Positions 19,101-26,830 of a stretch of 64,000 bases of DNA are shown one piece after another. The DNA is from Nostoc sp. HK-01. Its GTDB lineage: Bacteria > Cyanobacteriota > Cyanobacteriia > Cyanobacteriales > Nostocaceae. Each line of letters opens with the position of its first letter. The stretch's first letter is position 1. Made by a program: the position numbers and the translations under genes. Location: positions 3,785,501 through 3,849,500 of the forward strand of contig AP018318.1 of NCBI GenBank assembly GCA_003990705.1, in the 5' to 3' direction. The notes beneath the pieces are model-generated. The model did not search any database and had not been told where the DNA came from. It saw nothing but the letters and a program-made list of their open reading frames with translations.

Positions 19101-20420
19101 AAAATTATGCGGCTGAATGCGCGGAAACTGACGCACATCCATGATGCACCAATGATCCTTTTAGTCATTGAAGATATTACTCAACAAAAGCAGTTAGAAA
19201 TAGAACGGACTCAACTGTTGGCTCAAGAACAATCTGCTCGTGAAACAGCTGAAAAAGCCAATCGTGCCAAAGATGAATTTTTATCAATTCTTTCTCATGA
19301 ACTGCGAAACCCTCTGAATGCGATGCTGGGTTGGGCTAACTTACTGCGAACTCATCAATTGGATGAACAGACAGTGAATCAGGGTTTAGAAGCCATTGAA
19401 CGCAGCGCCCAGGCTCAAGCCCATCTGATTAGTGATTTGTTGGATATTTCCCGCATTAGCTCAGGTAGACTGCGAATGGATGCTCAATTTATTGAGCTTG
19501 TGCCGATTATTGAAGATGCGATCGCGGTTGTTCGTCTAGCAGCAGAAACCAAAAACATTCAAATCAACACAAGTTTAGCACCCTCAAGCAGACCGATAGT
19601 CGGTGATCCAGTTCGCTTACAGCAAGTTGTCTGGAATTTACTTTCTAATGCCATTAAATTTACCCCAAATGGAGGGAGAATTGATGTCCAATTAACATAC
19701 GCTGCTTTTCAAGCGCAAATTCAAATCAGCGATACAGGTCAAGGTATCAATCCTGAATTTCTCCCTTATCTTTTTGACCGTTTCCGTCAAGCTGATGGTA
19801 GCAGAACTCGCTCAAATCCTGGGTTAGGATTAGGGCTTTCGATTGTGCGTCACTTGGTAGAACTCCACGGCGGTACAGTAGAAGCCCACAGCCCAGGAGA
19901 AGGTCAAGGCGCAACATTTACCGTCAAGCTACCACTACAAAATAACCAAAACGAAATTTCAGATATATCTACTACATTGCCATTTTTCACCAGAAACAGT
20001 CTGCCAGAAATCTCAACTGATAAACTTCCCTCCCTAGTAGGTGTGCGGGTACTGGTGGTGGACGATGAACCAGATATACGTCAGTTATTTCAATTAGTTT
20101 TAGGAGAATATGGAGTTGATGTCACAGCAGTCGCCTCAGCCAGCGCCGCACTATCAACACTGATGGCCAATCCTGGGGGGTATGATGCACTTTTGTCTGA
20201 TATCGGTCTCCCAGGAGAAGACGGTTATACACTGATTCGGCAAATCAGAGCGCTGAGTCCCGCAGTCGGTGGACAAATTCCCGCCGCCGCCCTTACAGCT
20301 TATGCTGGTCATACAGAATATACCGAAGCTTTGGCCGCAGGATATCAAATGCACCTAGCTAAACCGATTGAACCTCAGCAATTAATAGTTTTAGTTGCCG
20401 CTTTGACGGGGCGTGTTTGA
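16197..20420 (+). CDS. CheB-CheR-PAS hybrid histidine kinase with C-terminal receiver
   Basis: A 1407-aa multidomain signalling protein. CheB methylesterase at about 25-215 (GIGASAGG with the nucleophile Ser, QHLSP, and SGGDADGA); CheR methyltransferase at about 225-490 (AGCSTGEEAYS SAM site, CRNVLIYLG); a long Asn/Glu-rich coiled coil at about 675-765; two PAS-like domains at about 770-890 and 895-1010; HisKA with His1034 in SHELRNP; HATPase_c; and a receiver at about 1283-1405 with phospho-acceptor Asp1335. CheB and CheR lack their usual regulators, as is normal for this fusion family. The ATG at 16197 starts a charged leader. It is convergent with a second hybrid kinase that ends in a very similar HisKA-HATPase-REC module. 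Confidence 0.93.
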   Translation: MNPRRPKKPQSSTPDQEHEENQNELFPIVGIGASAGGLEAFTQLLSHLPSDTGMGFVLIQHLSPDQKSLLVEILSRATQMPVVQAENEMVVKPNHVYVIPPNAMMTISEGKLQLSPRQKIRSQVMSVDTFFFSLAQERGSKAIAVVLSGGDADGARGLEAIKEAGGITFAQCEESAQVSSMPNTAVASGQVDFVLTPQAIAQELAKISHHPYVSYPTPEKSADVIPTDSNALSIIFSLLKATTGVDFNHYKQTTLKRRILRRMILYKLERLEDYVRYLQDHPAEVTALYYDALITLTSFFRDPEAFEALKTKVFPIITKEQSSDSAIRIWVAGCSTGEEAYSMAICLQEYLHNQGINRPIQVFATDVNEIAIEKARIGIYKHNQLIDVSADRLQRFFVPVEGGYQISKPVREVCVFARQNLIGDPPFSRLDLITCRNVLIYLGSGVQKKLLPIFHYALKPQGFLMLGTSETVGEFSNLFALIDRKYKIYSGKMAATRPTIDLVPNNYAIGATNPPPLVREEMGNDLEIQKVADRIILNQYTPVGVVIDNDLEIVQFRGQTSPYLQLPSGRPSFNLLKIAKEELRLELRTAIHQAKKHGIAVTKEGMQIRDADQVKRIRIDVIPFDAPVVDTGRYFLVMFAEMSAIATSMLGVAGDESSPATSNRTRNRARKPTDDQKEINQLKQDLATTKEYLQSIIEEQQATNQDLRAANEEILSSNEELQSTNEELETAKEEIQATNEELNTINDELQRRNLESTQVSNDLQNLLSSINLPIIMLGGDLRIRRFTPVAERIFNLIPSDVGRPFSDINHNLNIPDLEQQIIEVIRTLNFKTQEVQDQEGHWYDLRIRPYRTIDNKIDGAVVVLVDIDELKRSARQITAARDYAEAIVATVRESLVVLDTDLRVITANQFFYEKFQVLPAETEQCLIYEIGNGQWNIPQLRSLLEEILPHQSQFQDMEIENEFEQIGQKIMRLNARKLTHIHDAPMILLVIEDITQQKQLEIERTQLLAQEQSARETAEKANRAKDEFLSILSHELRNPLNAMLGWANLLRTHQLDEQTVNQGLEAIERSAQAQAHLISDLLDISRISSGRLRMDAQFIELVPIIEDAIAVVRLAAETKNIQINTSLAPSSRPIVGDPVRLQQVVWNLLSNAIKFTPNGGRIDVQLTYAAFQAQIQISDTGQGINPEFLPYLFDRFRQADGSRTRSNPGLGLGLSIVRHLVELHGGTVEAHSPGEGQGATFTVKLPLQNNQNEISDISTTLPFFTRNSLPEISTDKLPSLVGVRVLVVDDEPDIRQLFQLVLGEYGVDVTAVASASAALSTLMANPGGYDALLSDIGLPGEDGYTLIRQIRALSPAVGGQIPAAALTAYAGHTEYTEALAAGYQMHLAKPIEPQQLIVLVAALTGRV

Positions 20421-20431
20421 AGTGCTGATAC

Positions 20432-20608
20432 TAAGTAGAACGGCGTAAATATTTGTAGTTGGGATGAGGCAGGAGGCAGAGAGCAGCGCGTTGCGGGGGT
20501 TCCCCCCGTTGTAGCGACTGCGGAGAGGCAGAAGGCAGGAGGGAAGAGGATGGTAGCCTTGTTTACCTTTCTGAACTTATTTTTGTTTTTTCACGCCGAC
20601 TTACTGAC
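20432..20608. mobile_element. MITE-like element, copy B
   Basis: About 175 bp between the two convergent hybrid kinases. Left end TAAGTAGAACGGCGTAAAT (20432-20450) differs at one base from the end of copy A (2580-2562); right end, read inward, is AGTAAGTCGGCGTGAAAAA, matching the other end of copy A at about 17 of 20 positions. The interior holds a different payload: AGGCAGGAGGCAG tracts and a GGGGGTTCCCCCCG palindrome. Confidence 0.5.
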
Positions 20609-20630
20609 CATTTCACGAAAATCTTGATGC
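20608..20630 (-). repeat. Dispersed 23-bp repeat, inverted copy
   Basis: Reads GCATCAAGATTTTCGTGA then AATGG on the minus strand. Copies at 327-349 and 58342-58364 differ at a few positions. All three are intergenic. Confidence 0.6.
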
Positions 20631-20716
20631 AAATTCATTGGTTTTTAATTCTTTCCCCCTGCACCTCTGCACCCCTGCGGCCTTCATGATCAGTATTTCA
20701 CCAGACACGATATTAC

Positions 20717-23065
20717 TTATACCTTTATATCTGCTATTAGGCTGGCCACCACAGTAGCTAAGTGGGTTGGTTCGATGGGTTTGGGTATATGTGTTTGATA
20801 ACCTGCGGCGATCGCTTTGAGCCGATCTTCTTCTCGTGTAAAGGCTGTAACCGCTACAGCCGGAATATGAACACCTACTTCCCTTTCCCACTGCCTAACT
20901 TTTTGCATAAAATTATAGCCGTCTTCTTGGGGCATACCAATATCAGAAAGAATTACCGTGGGTTTCCACGCCAACACTTCTTTTAATGCCTCGGCGGCTG
21001 AACCACAGGTGCGTACTTCTGCTCCCTGCTGTATAAGTACTGCGGAAATAATATCTCTAGCGTCGGTTTCGTCATCAACTACCAGCACGCGCACACCCTC
21101 CAGCCTGTGTAAGTTTTTCGGCTCTACAGGTTTTATTGGTGCGGTGCTGATGTTCTCTTGACTAACCATCACCGGCAGTTGAATTGTGAAAGTTGCACCC
21201 TTACCTTGACCTTCACTATCAGCTTGTACTGTCCCGCCGTGCATTTCCACTAAATGACGGGCGATCGCTAAACCTAGCCCCAAACCGCCAAACTCTCTTG
21301 TAGTTGAGCCATCAGCTTGACGGAAGCGTTCAAAAACGTGTGGCAAAAATTCTGTCTTGATGCCCACACCAGTATCGCGTACGATAATTTGCACCTGGGA
21401 GTTAGCCTGCTGAAGTTGCACTTCAATACGCCCACCTTGGGGTGTGAATTTGACAGCGTTTGAGAGGAGGTTCCAGACAACCTGTTGCAGCCGATTTGGG
21501 TCGCCTAATACCAGATCAACCTGGGCAAGTTGTAACTGTAAATCGATGTTTTTAACTTCAGCGGCGTGACGCACCGAATCGATCGCACAGACAATCACAG
21601 TAGCTAAATTTAGCGGCTGTGGTTCGAGGCGGAGTTTGCCAATAATAATCCGCGATGTATCGAGGAGGTCATTTACCAATTGTGCCTGGATTTTGGCATT
21701 GCGTTCGATAATGGCGATCGCCTGTTGGGTTTTTTCTGGGTTAAGTCTCCCGGTAATGAGCAACTGCGCCCAGCCGCAAATGGCGTTAAGAGGGGTTCTC
21801 AGTTCATGGGAGACAGTAATTAAAAACTCATCTTTGAGACGATTAGCGGTCTCTGCTAAAGTCCGCGCTGCTTCGACTTGCGTTAAGTGTTCGTCTCGCT
21901 CACGCTGACGCTGCGCCAGCAGGTCAGCAGACATTTCTAAAGCTTTGCCTAACAAAGCTACTTCCTGAATGCTTGAGGGACTGATGCAGGGATATTCACC
22001 TTGAGCCAAGGCTTCTGCGGCATCAGCAGCTTCCGCGATGCCTTGGGAAATTCGGTGTGAGAGCATAAAGGCACCTACACCACTTACCACCAGTAACACC
22101 AAGCCAGAGCCAATAACAAGCCACATAGCACGGCGAGGCGGATTTTCAATCATCTCAATCGGCACAACAACAGCGGTTGTCCAATCAAAGAAGCTGGCTC
22201 GCTTGAAGGCAAGGTAAACTGGCGCTCCTTCTAAGGTTGTATCGCGGTAAACTCCCTCGGTTGTGGCGGTGATTCGCTTTAGAAAAGATGGTGTACTAGG
22301 CTTTCCTACAAAGCGCCCAGGGCTGCGAGTCCTGGCTACAACCATACCGCGACCGTCAACAACAGTACGTGTCCATTCTCCATCAACAGGTGTCTGGGTT
22401 TTGATGACACTGGCGAGTGCTTGCGGGGTAATCACGGCATTAAGTACATACCTGAGCTTGCCATCGCGGATGACGGGAACACGAATGGGGAACGCCAATT
22501 TCCGCTTCACACCTCCAAGGACAAGATAACCCACAGTGGGTTGGTGTGTTTTAACAACACGGCGCAGACTTTCCGGTTCATTTACCAAAGGTAGTGACGC
22601 ACCAAAAGGATAAGAGGTGTTCACCAGTTGTCGTCCGTCTGGGGTGAGGAGGATCACATTGAACCAAGTTGGCTGCGTCTGGACTGTGCGCTTTGCTTCG
22701 TTATAAAATGCTTTTAATTCATTGTTGTCGAGTCGGTCAGAGGCTGCCAGTGCTTGGAGTGTCCTGGTGGTACTGGAAACTTCGCGCTCTACATCTTGAG
22801 TAAGGTTACGTGCTGCTAAAACCAAACGGCGTTCTGATGCTGCACGCTCATTGAGAGAGAGTTTGTAGACAACAGCAACAGCAAAAAAGACAACAGGAAG
22901 TAATGTCCCTGCCACCAGTAACACCAGATGCCATTTTAGGGTCAGTGTGCGATCGCCGAAAACATTCAAGCTGAAATTTATACTTTGATTACGCAAGCCG
23001 GCTCCCAAATCGAGGGGGAGTTTGGTTTTATTTGATCTTCTCACGCTCTTTTGCTGAAAGCACAC
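20717..23065 (-). CDS. Cache-sensor hybrid histidine kinase with C-terminal receiver
   Basis: A 782-aa membrane sensor. A transmembrane helix at about 46-68 (HLVLLVAGTLLPVVFFAVAV) precedes a periplasmic double-Cache-like region (about 75-310), a second helix (about 313-335), HAMP (about 337-390), HisKA with His420 in SHELRTP, HATPase_c (about 530-640), and a receiver (about 660-780) with Asp708. The start is GTG: 23065 or 23044; there is no nearby ATG. Ligand unknown; Cache domains usually bind small amphipathic molecules. Converges with the CheB-CheR hybrid kinase. Confidence 0.9.
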   Translation of the reverse strand: MCFQQKSVRRSNKTKLPLDLGAGLRNQSINFSLNVFGDRTLTLKWHLVLLVAGTLLPVVFFAVAVVYKLSLNERAASERRLVLAARNLTQDVEREVSSTTRTLQALAASDRLDNNELKAFYNEAKRTVQTQPTWFNVILLTPDGRQLVNTSYPFGASLPLVNEPESLRRVVKTHQPTVGYLVLGGVKRKLAFPIRVPVIRDGKLRYVLNAVITPQALASVIKTQTPVDGEWTRTVVDGRGMVVARTRSPGRFVGKPSTPSFLKRITATTEGVYRDTTLEGAPVYLAFKRASFFDWTTAVVVPIEMIENPPRRAMWLVIGSGLVLLVVSGVGAFMLSHRISQGIAEAADAAEALAQGEYPCISPSSIQEVALLGKALEMSADLLAQRQRERDEHLTQVEAARTLAETANRLKDEFLITVSHELRTPLNAICGWAQLLITGRLNPEKTQQAIAIIERNAKIQAQLVNDLLDTSRIIIGKLRLEPQPLNLATVIVCAIDSVRHAAEVKNIDLQLQLAQVDLVLGDPNRLQQVVWNLLSNAVKFTPQGGRIEVQLQQANSQVQIIVRDTGVGIKTEFLPHVFERFRQADGSTTREFGGLGLGLAIARHLVEMHGGTVQADSEGQGKGATFTIQLPVMVSQENISTAPIKPVEPKNLHRLEGVRVLVVDDETDARDIISAVLIQQGAEVRTCGSAAEALKEVLAWKPTVILSDIGMPQEDGYNFMQKVRQWEREVGVHIPAVAVTAFTREEDRLKAIAAGYQTHIPKPIEPTHLATVVASLIADIKV

Positions 23066-23158
23066 TAAGTAATTTGTGAGCTTTCATCATTTGGATTATA
23101 ACTACCGATTAATCTTGTGCTAGTGATAGTCCTTAAATATTTTCTTTAAGATATATCT

Positions 23159-26077
23159 ATGTCTGAAACTTCTACTTCTCTAACCACAACACGCCCGACG
23201 TTCATCTTAGTTGATGGACATTCTTTAGCATTTCGTTCTTACTTCGCTTTCGCCAAAGGAAGAGATGGCGGACTGCGGACTAAAACAGGGATACCAACGA
23301 GTGTCTGCTTTGGTTTTCTCAAATCTTTGTTGGAAGTCATGGCGACCCAACAACCACAAGCAATGGCTGTGGCCTTTGATTTGGGTTTACCAACTTTCCG
23401 CCACGAAGCTGACGATACTTACAAAGCCGACCGTCCAGGAACACCAGAAGATTTTGTGCCTGATTTGCAAAATTTACAAGAGTTACTCGACGGTTTAAAC
23501 CTGAAGATTTTTACTGCGCCTGGTTACGAAGCGGATGATGTGTTGGGAACGTTATCACAAAAGGCCACGGCTGCTGGATATAAAGTGAAAATTTTAACAG
23601 GCGATCGCGATTTATTTCAATTAATTGATCCAGACAAAGAAATTACCGTTTTAAACTTTAGTCCCGATGCTCTAAAACGCGCTACAAATAGTATTACCGA
23701 ATTTAGTACCGCCCAAGTTAAAGAAAAATTAGGCGTATTACCTACACAAATTGTCGATTTTAAAGCTCTGTGTGGTGATAAATCAGATAACATTCCTGGA
23801 GTCAGGGGAATAGGCGAAAAAACCGCAGTTCAGTTGCTGAGTACTTATGGTTCTTTGGAGAAGATTTACGCTGCACTCGCTGAGATTAAAGGTGCAACTC
23901 AGAAAAAACTCATCGAAGGTGAAGAAGATGCTAAAAAGTCGCAATATTTAGCCCAAATAGTCACAGAGGTTCCCCTAGAAGTTAACTTAGAAAACTGCAA
24001 ATTAACTGGATTTGATACAACTGTTCTCACTCCTATTTTAGAGAAACTAGAATTCAGTACTTTTTTAAAGAAAATCAACGAACTTCAACAGAAATTTGGT
24101 GGTGTAGTTCCAGAAACTCCCGCAACATCAGCAGCACAAATTACTGATGATGATGATAGTGATTTATCATTTTTTACTGCTGCGGAGACAGCCGCATATC
24201 AACAGCAACCTGTTTCAGAAATTCAACCACAAATTATTAATACCCCAGCCAAACTTACCGAATTGGTAAATTTGCTGCAACAATTTACTGACTCTGCAAC
24301 ACCAGTGGCGTGGGATACAGAAACCAGCGATTTAGAACCACGGGATGCGGCTTTAGTTGGAATTGGTTGTTGTTGGGGAACCCAACCAGATGAATCAGCT
24401 TATATTCCTCTGGCGCATAAAAACGGCGAAAATCTAGATAAAGAAATAGCACTTGCAGCGCTACGTCCAATTTTAGAAAGTGTTGATTATCCTAAAACAT
24501 TTCAAAATGGCAAATTTGACCGCTTAGTTTTTCGCTGTCAAGGAATTAACTTAGCGGGAATTGTTTTTGACCCCATGTTGGCTAGTTATGTTTTGAATCC
24601 AGATACTAGCCATAACTTAACTGATTTGGCTTTACGATATTTAGGTTTATCTATCCAAAATTATGCCGAATTAGTTCCCAAAGGCAAAACCATTGCTGAC
24701 ATAGATATTTTGGCTGTAGCCAATTATTGTTGTTTACAAGTTCATGCAACATGGCAATTAGTACCGAAATTACGCGAAGAACTCGATAAGTTTCCAGCTT
24801 TATCACAACTATTACTCGAAGTAGAACAGCCATTAGAAACAGTTCTCGCAGAGATGGAATATACAGGTGTCAGCATAGATTCTGCTTATCTGCGAGAACT
24901 ATCACAACAGTTAGAAATAGATTTAGCCAAGTTAGAAGCACAAGCAACTGAAATAGCCGGAGAAAAATTTAATTTGGGTTCTCCAAAACAGTTAAGTCAG
25001 ATATTGTTTGAAAAATTAGGATTAAGTACTAAATATTCCCGCAAGATTCAAACTGGCTATTCTACTGATGCAGCGACTTTAGAAAAGCTATTAGAAGTGG
25101 ATCACACTGGGTTTGTTGAGGCAATAATTGAGTACCGTACTTTAGCAAAATTAAAATCTACTTATGTAGATGCGCTACCAGCATTGGTGCGTCCAGATAC
25201 TCATCGGGTGCATACTGATTTTAACCAAGCCGCCACATCAACAGGGCGTTTGTCTTCTTCTAATCCAAATTTGCAAAATATCCCCATTAGAACAGCTTTT
25301 AGTCGCCAAATTCGCAAGGCATTTTTACCAGAAAAAAATTACTTAATGGTAGCGGCTGATTACTCACAAATTGAGTTGAGAATTTTGGCACATTTGAGCC
25401 AAGAACCGTTGTTGGTGCAAGCATATCAGCAAAATGAAGATATTCACACAGTCACGGCTCGATTAGTTTTTGAAAAAGATGATGTTTCCGCAGATGAAAG
25501 AAGAGTAGCAAAAACAATTAACTTTGGCGTAATTTATGGTATGGGTTCGCTTAAATTTTCGCGTTCAACAGGCATAGATAAAAACGTGGCTAACGAATTT
25601 ATTAAGCGATTTAACGAACGTTATGCTCAAGTTTTTGCTTATTTAGAGGGAGTAAAAAAACAAGCGATCGCTCAAGGTTATGTTGAAACAATTCTCGGTC
25701 GTCGGCGTTATTTTGATTTTACTAATAACAGTTTACGCAGGTTAAAAAATAGTAATCTTGAAGATATTGACTTGAGTAAATTAAAAAATTTAGGCCCTTT
25801 TGATGCTGGGTTACTCCGTTCGGCTGCCAATGCACCCATTCAAGGCTCTAGCGCTGATATTATTAAAATCGCAATGGTGAGATTGCATGAAATTTTAAAA
25901 CAATATCAGGCACGTTTATTATTACAAGTTCACGATGAATTAGTGTTTGAAGTTCCCCCTCACGAATGGTCAGAATTGCAACCGCAAATTAAATCAGTTA
26001 TGGAAGGTGCAGTGTCTTTGAGTGTGCCGTTACTGGTGGATGTGCGTGCGGGGGATAATTGGATGGAGACAAAGTAA
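23159..26077 (+). CDS. polA: DNA polymerase I
   Basis: Repair and Okazaki-fragment-processing polymerase, 972 aa. The N-terminal 5' nuclease domain (about 10-310) shows VDGHSLAFRSYF and the acidic GYEADDVLG and DKSDNIPG motifs. The 3'-5' exonuclease domain retains DTETSD with Asp386 and Glu388, so proofreading is probably active. The polymerase domain carries motif A (ADYSQIELRILAHLS), motif B (KTINFGVIYGM) and motif C (VHDELVFEVP). The ATG at 23159 gives the expected N-terminus. A rho-independent terminator follows at 26094-26128. Confidence 0.98.
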   Translation: MSETSTSLTTTRPTFILVDGHSLAFRSYFAFAKGRDGGLRTKTGIPTSVCFGFLKSLLEVMATQQPQAMAVAFDLGLPTFRHEADDTYKADRPGTPEDFVPDLQNLQELLDGLNLKIFTAPGYEADDVLGTLSQKATAAGYKVKILTGDRDLFQLIDPDKEITVLNFSPDALKRATNSITEFSTAQVKEKLGVLPTQIVDFKALCGDKSDNIPGVRGIGEKTAVQLLSTYGSLEKIYAALAEIKGATQKKLIEGEEDAKKSQYLAQIVTEVPLEVNLENCKLTGFDTTVLTPILEKLEFSTFLKKINELQQKFGGVVPETPATSAAQITDDDDSDLSFFTAAETAAYQQQPVSEIQPQIINTPAKLTELVNLLQQFTDSATPVAWDTETSDLEPRDAALVGIGCCWGTQPDESAYIPLAHKNGENLDKEIALAALRPILESVDYPKTFQNGKFDRLVFRCQGINLAGIVFDPMLASYVLNPDTSHNLTDLALRYLGLSIQNYAELVPKGKTIADIDILAVANYCCLQVHATWQLVPKLREELDKFPALSQLLLEVEQPLETVLAEMEYTGVSIDSAYLRELSQQLEIDLAKLEAQATEIAGEKFNLGSPKQLSQILFEKLGLSTKYSRKIQTGYSTDAATLEKLLEVDHTGFVEAIIEYRTLAKLKSTYVDALPALVRPDTHRVHTDFNQAATSTGRLSSSNPNLQNIPIRTAFSRQIRKAFLPEKNYLMVAADYSQIELRILAHLSQEPLLVQAYQQNEDIHTVTARLVFEKDDVSADERRVAKTINFGVIYGMGSLKFSRSTGIDKNVANEFIKRFNERYAQVFAYLEGVKKQAIAQGYVETILGRRRYFDFTNNSLRRLKNSNLEDIDLSKLKNLGPFDAGLLRSAANAPIQGSSADIIKIAMVRLHEILKQYQARLLLQVHDELVFEVPPHEWSELQPQIKSVMEGAVSLSVPLLVDVRAGDNWMETK

Positions 26078-26093
26078 TTCGTAATTAGAAGTT

Positions 26094-26128
26094 GAGGGGA
26101 AGCAGAATGTATTCCCCTCTGCTTTTTT
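26094..26128. terminator. polA terminator
   Basis: Stem GAGGGGAA (26094-26101) with TTCCCCTC (26112-26119), 10-nt loop, followed by TGCTTTTTT. Works for polA; as the genes are convergent it probably once also served the gene now ending at 26804. Confidence 0.8.
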
Positions 26129-26153
26129 AACGCAGGCGACAGAATTTGCGATC
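26127..26153. repeat. 27-bp direct repeat, left copy (att-like)
   Basis: Perfectly identical to 26804-26830. Read on the minus strand it is the last eight codons plus stop of the GHL10 gene (DRKFCRLR-stop), here stranded next to the polA terminator with no gene attached. Confidence 0.95.
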
Positions 26154-26160
26154 ACTGAAA

Positions 26161-26442
26161 TTATCCCAACAAACGCTTTAACTTTTTGTAGACATCATCA
26201 TCATTGCGTTTACCCACTAAAATTATTTCTACTAAATCTTCTTCAGGAAAAAAACGATAAACAATGCGATATTCGCCACTATCAACTCGATAATAACCTT
26301 GATAGCCAGATAACTGCTGACTATCAGCAGGTAAAGGCTCAATATTCAAAGCCAATACTTTTTTCGCAATCTGCGCTGCTATTTTTGGCTGCAAACCATT
26401 CAAAAAATCTAGAACAGTTCCTAAACCATCAAGCCTCGCCAT
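26161..26442 (-). CDS. RelE/ParE-family toxin
   Basis: A 93-aa basic protein of the RelE/ParE fold: N-terminal helices (LDFLNGLQPKIAAQIAKKV), then DSGEYRIVYRF and a VGKRNDDDVYK C-terminus typical of RelE mRNA interferases. It overlaps the upstream antitoxin-type gene by 14 bp, a normal toxin-antitoxin arrangement. Both genes lie between perfect 27-bp direct repeats, so the module appears to have been inserted. mRNA-cleaving activity is inferred from the family. Confidence 0.85.
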   Translation of the reverse strand: MARLDGLGTVLDFLNGLQPKIAAQIAKKVLALNIEPLPADSQQLSGYQGYYRVDSGEYRIVYRFFPEEDLVEIILVGKRNDDDVYKKLKRLLG

Positions 26443-26722
26443 TCGCTAAACGCTCCAGTGCAGATGTAAAATTCTCAGTACCAACCATTGTTGATTGATT
26501 CAGAGCTACTTCAGCCGCTTGACCTAATAGCATATCCTCCAATTCATTCACTCGATTAATTAATTCTTGATAATTTTCTGATGACACCAATATTGGTTCT
26601 GCTGCTGTGAGGTGTTCAATTGCGTATGCAAACAATTCTGACAAGTCACAATGATGGGACTGTGCTAAGGCAAGTGCTTTTTCTAGGGTTTTAGTATCAA
26701 GTTGCAGTTCGACTTTTTCCAT
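26429..26722 (-). CDS. Antitoxin of the RelE-type module
   Basis: A 97-aa acidic protein, first in the operon and overlapping the toxin by 14 bp. It has a helical N-terminus (VELQLDTKTLEKALALAQSHH), a central helix with LINRVNELEDMLLGQAAE, and a C-terminal tail ending SALERLANGEA that is likely to wrap the toxin. No clear ribbon-helix-helix or HTH motif was seen, so DNA binding is uncertain. ATG at 26722; autoregulated expression from a promoter in 26723-26800 is expected. Confidence 0.75.
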   Translation of the reverse strand: MEKVELQLDTKTLEKALALAQSHHCDLSELFAYAIEHLTAAEPILVSSENYQELINRVNELEDMLLGQAAEVALNQSTMVGTENFTSALERLANGEA

Positions 26723-26803
26723 GCAGGCTGATGTAGAAGTGTTGATGCTAGGGTGATTCTAGCATCTGGGATAGTTGACGATCTTTGTGCGTCAGTTCTG
26801 TGA

Positions 26804-26830
26804 TTAACGCAGGCGACAGAATTTGCGATC
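26804..26830. repeat. 27-bp direct repeat, right copy (3' end of GHL10 gene)
   Basis: Identical to 26127-26153. It begins exactly at the stop codon TAA and extends eight codons into the gene, so the toxin-antitoxin insertion leaves the protein intact. Confidence 0.95.
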
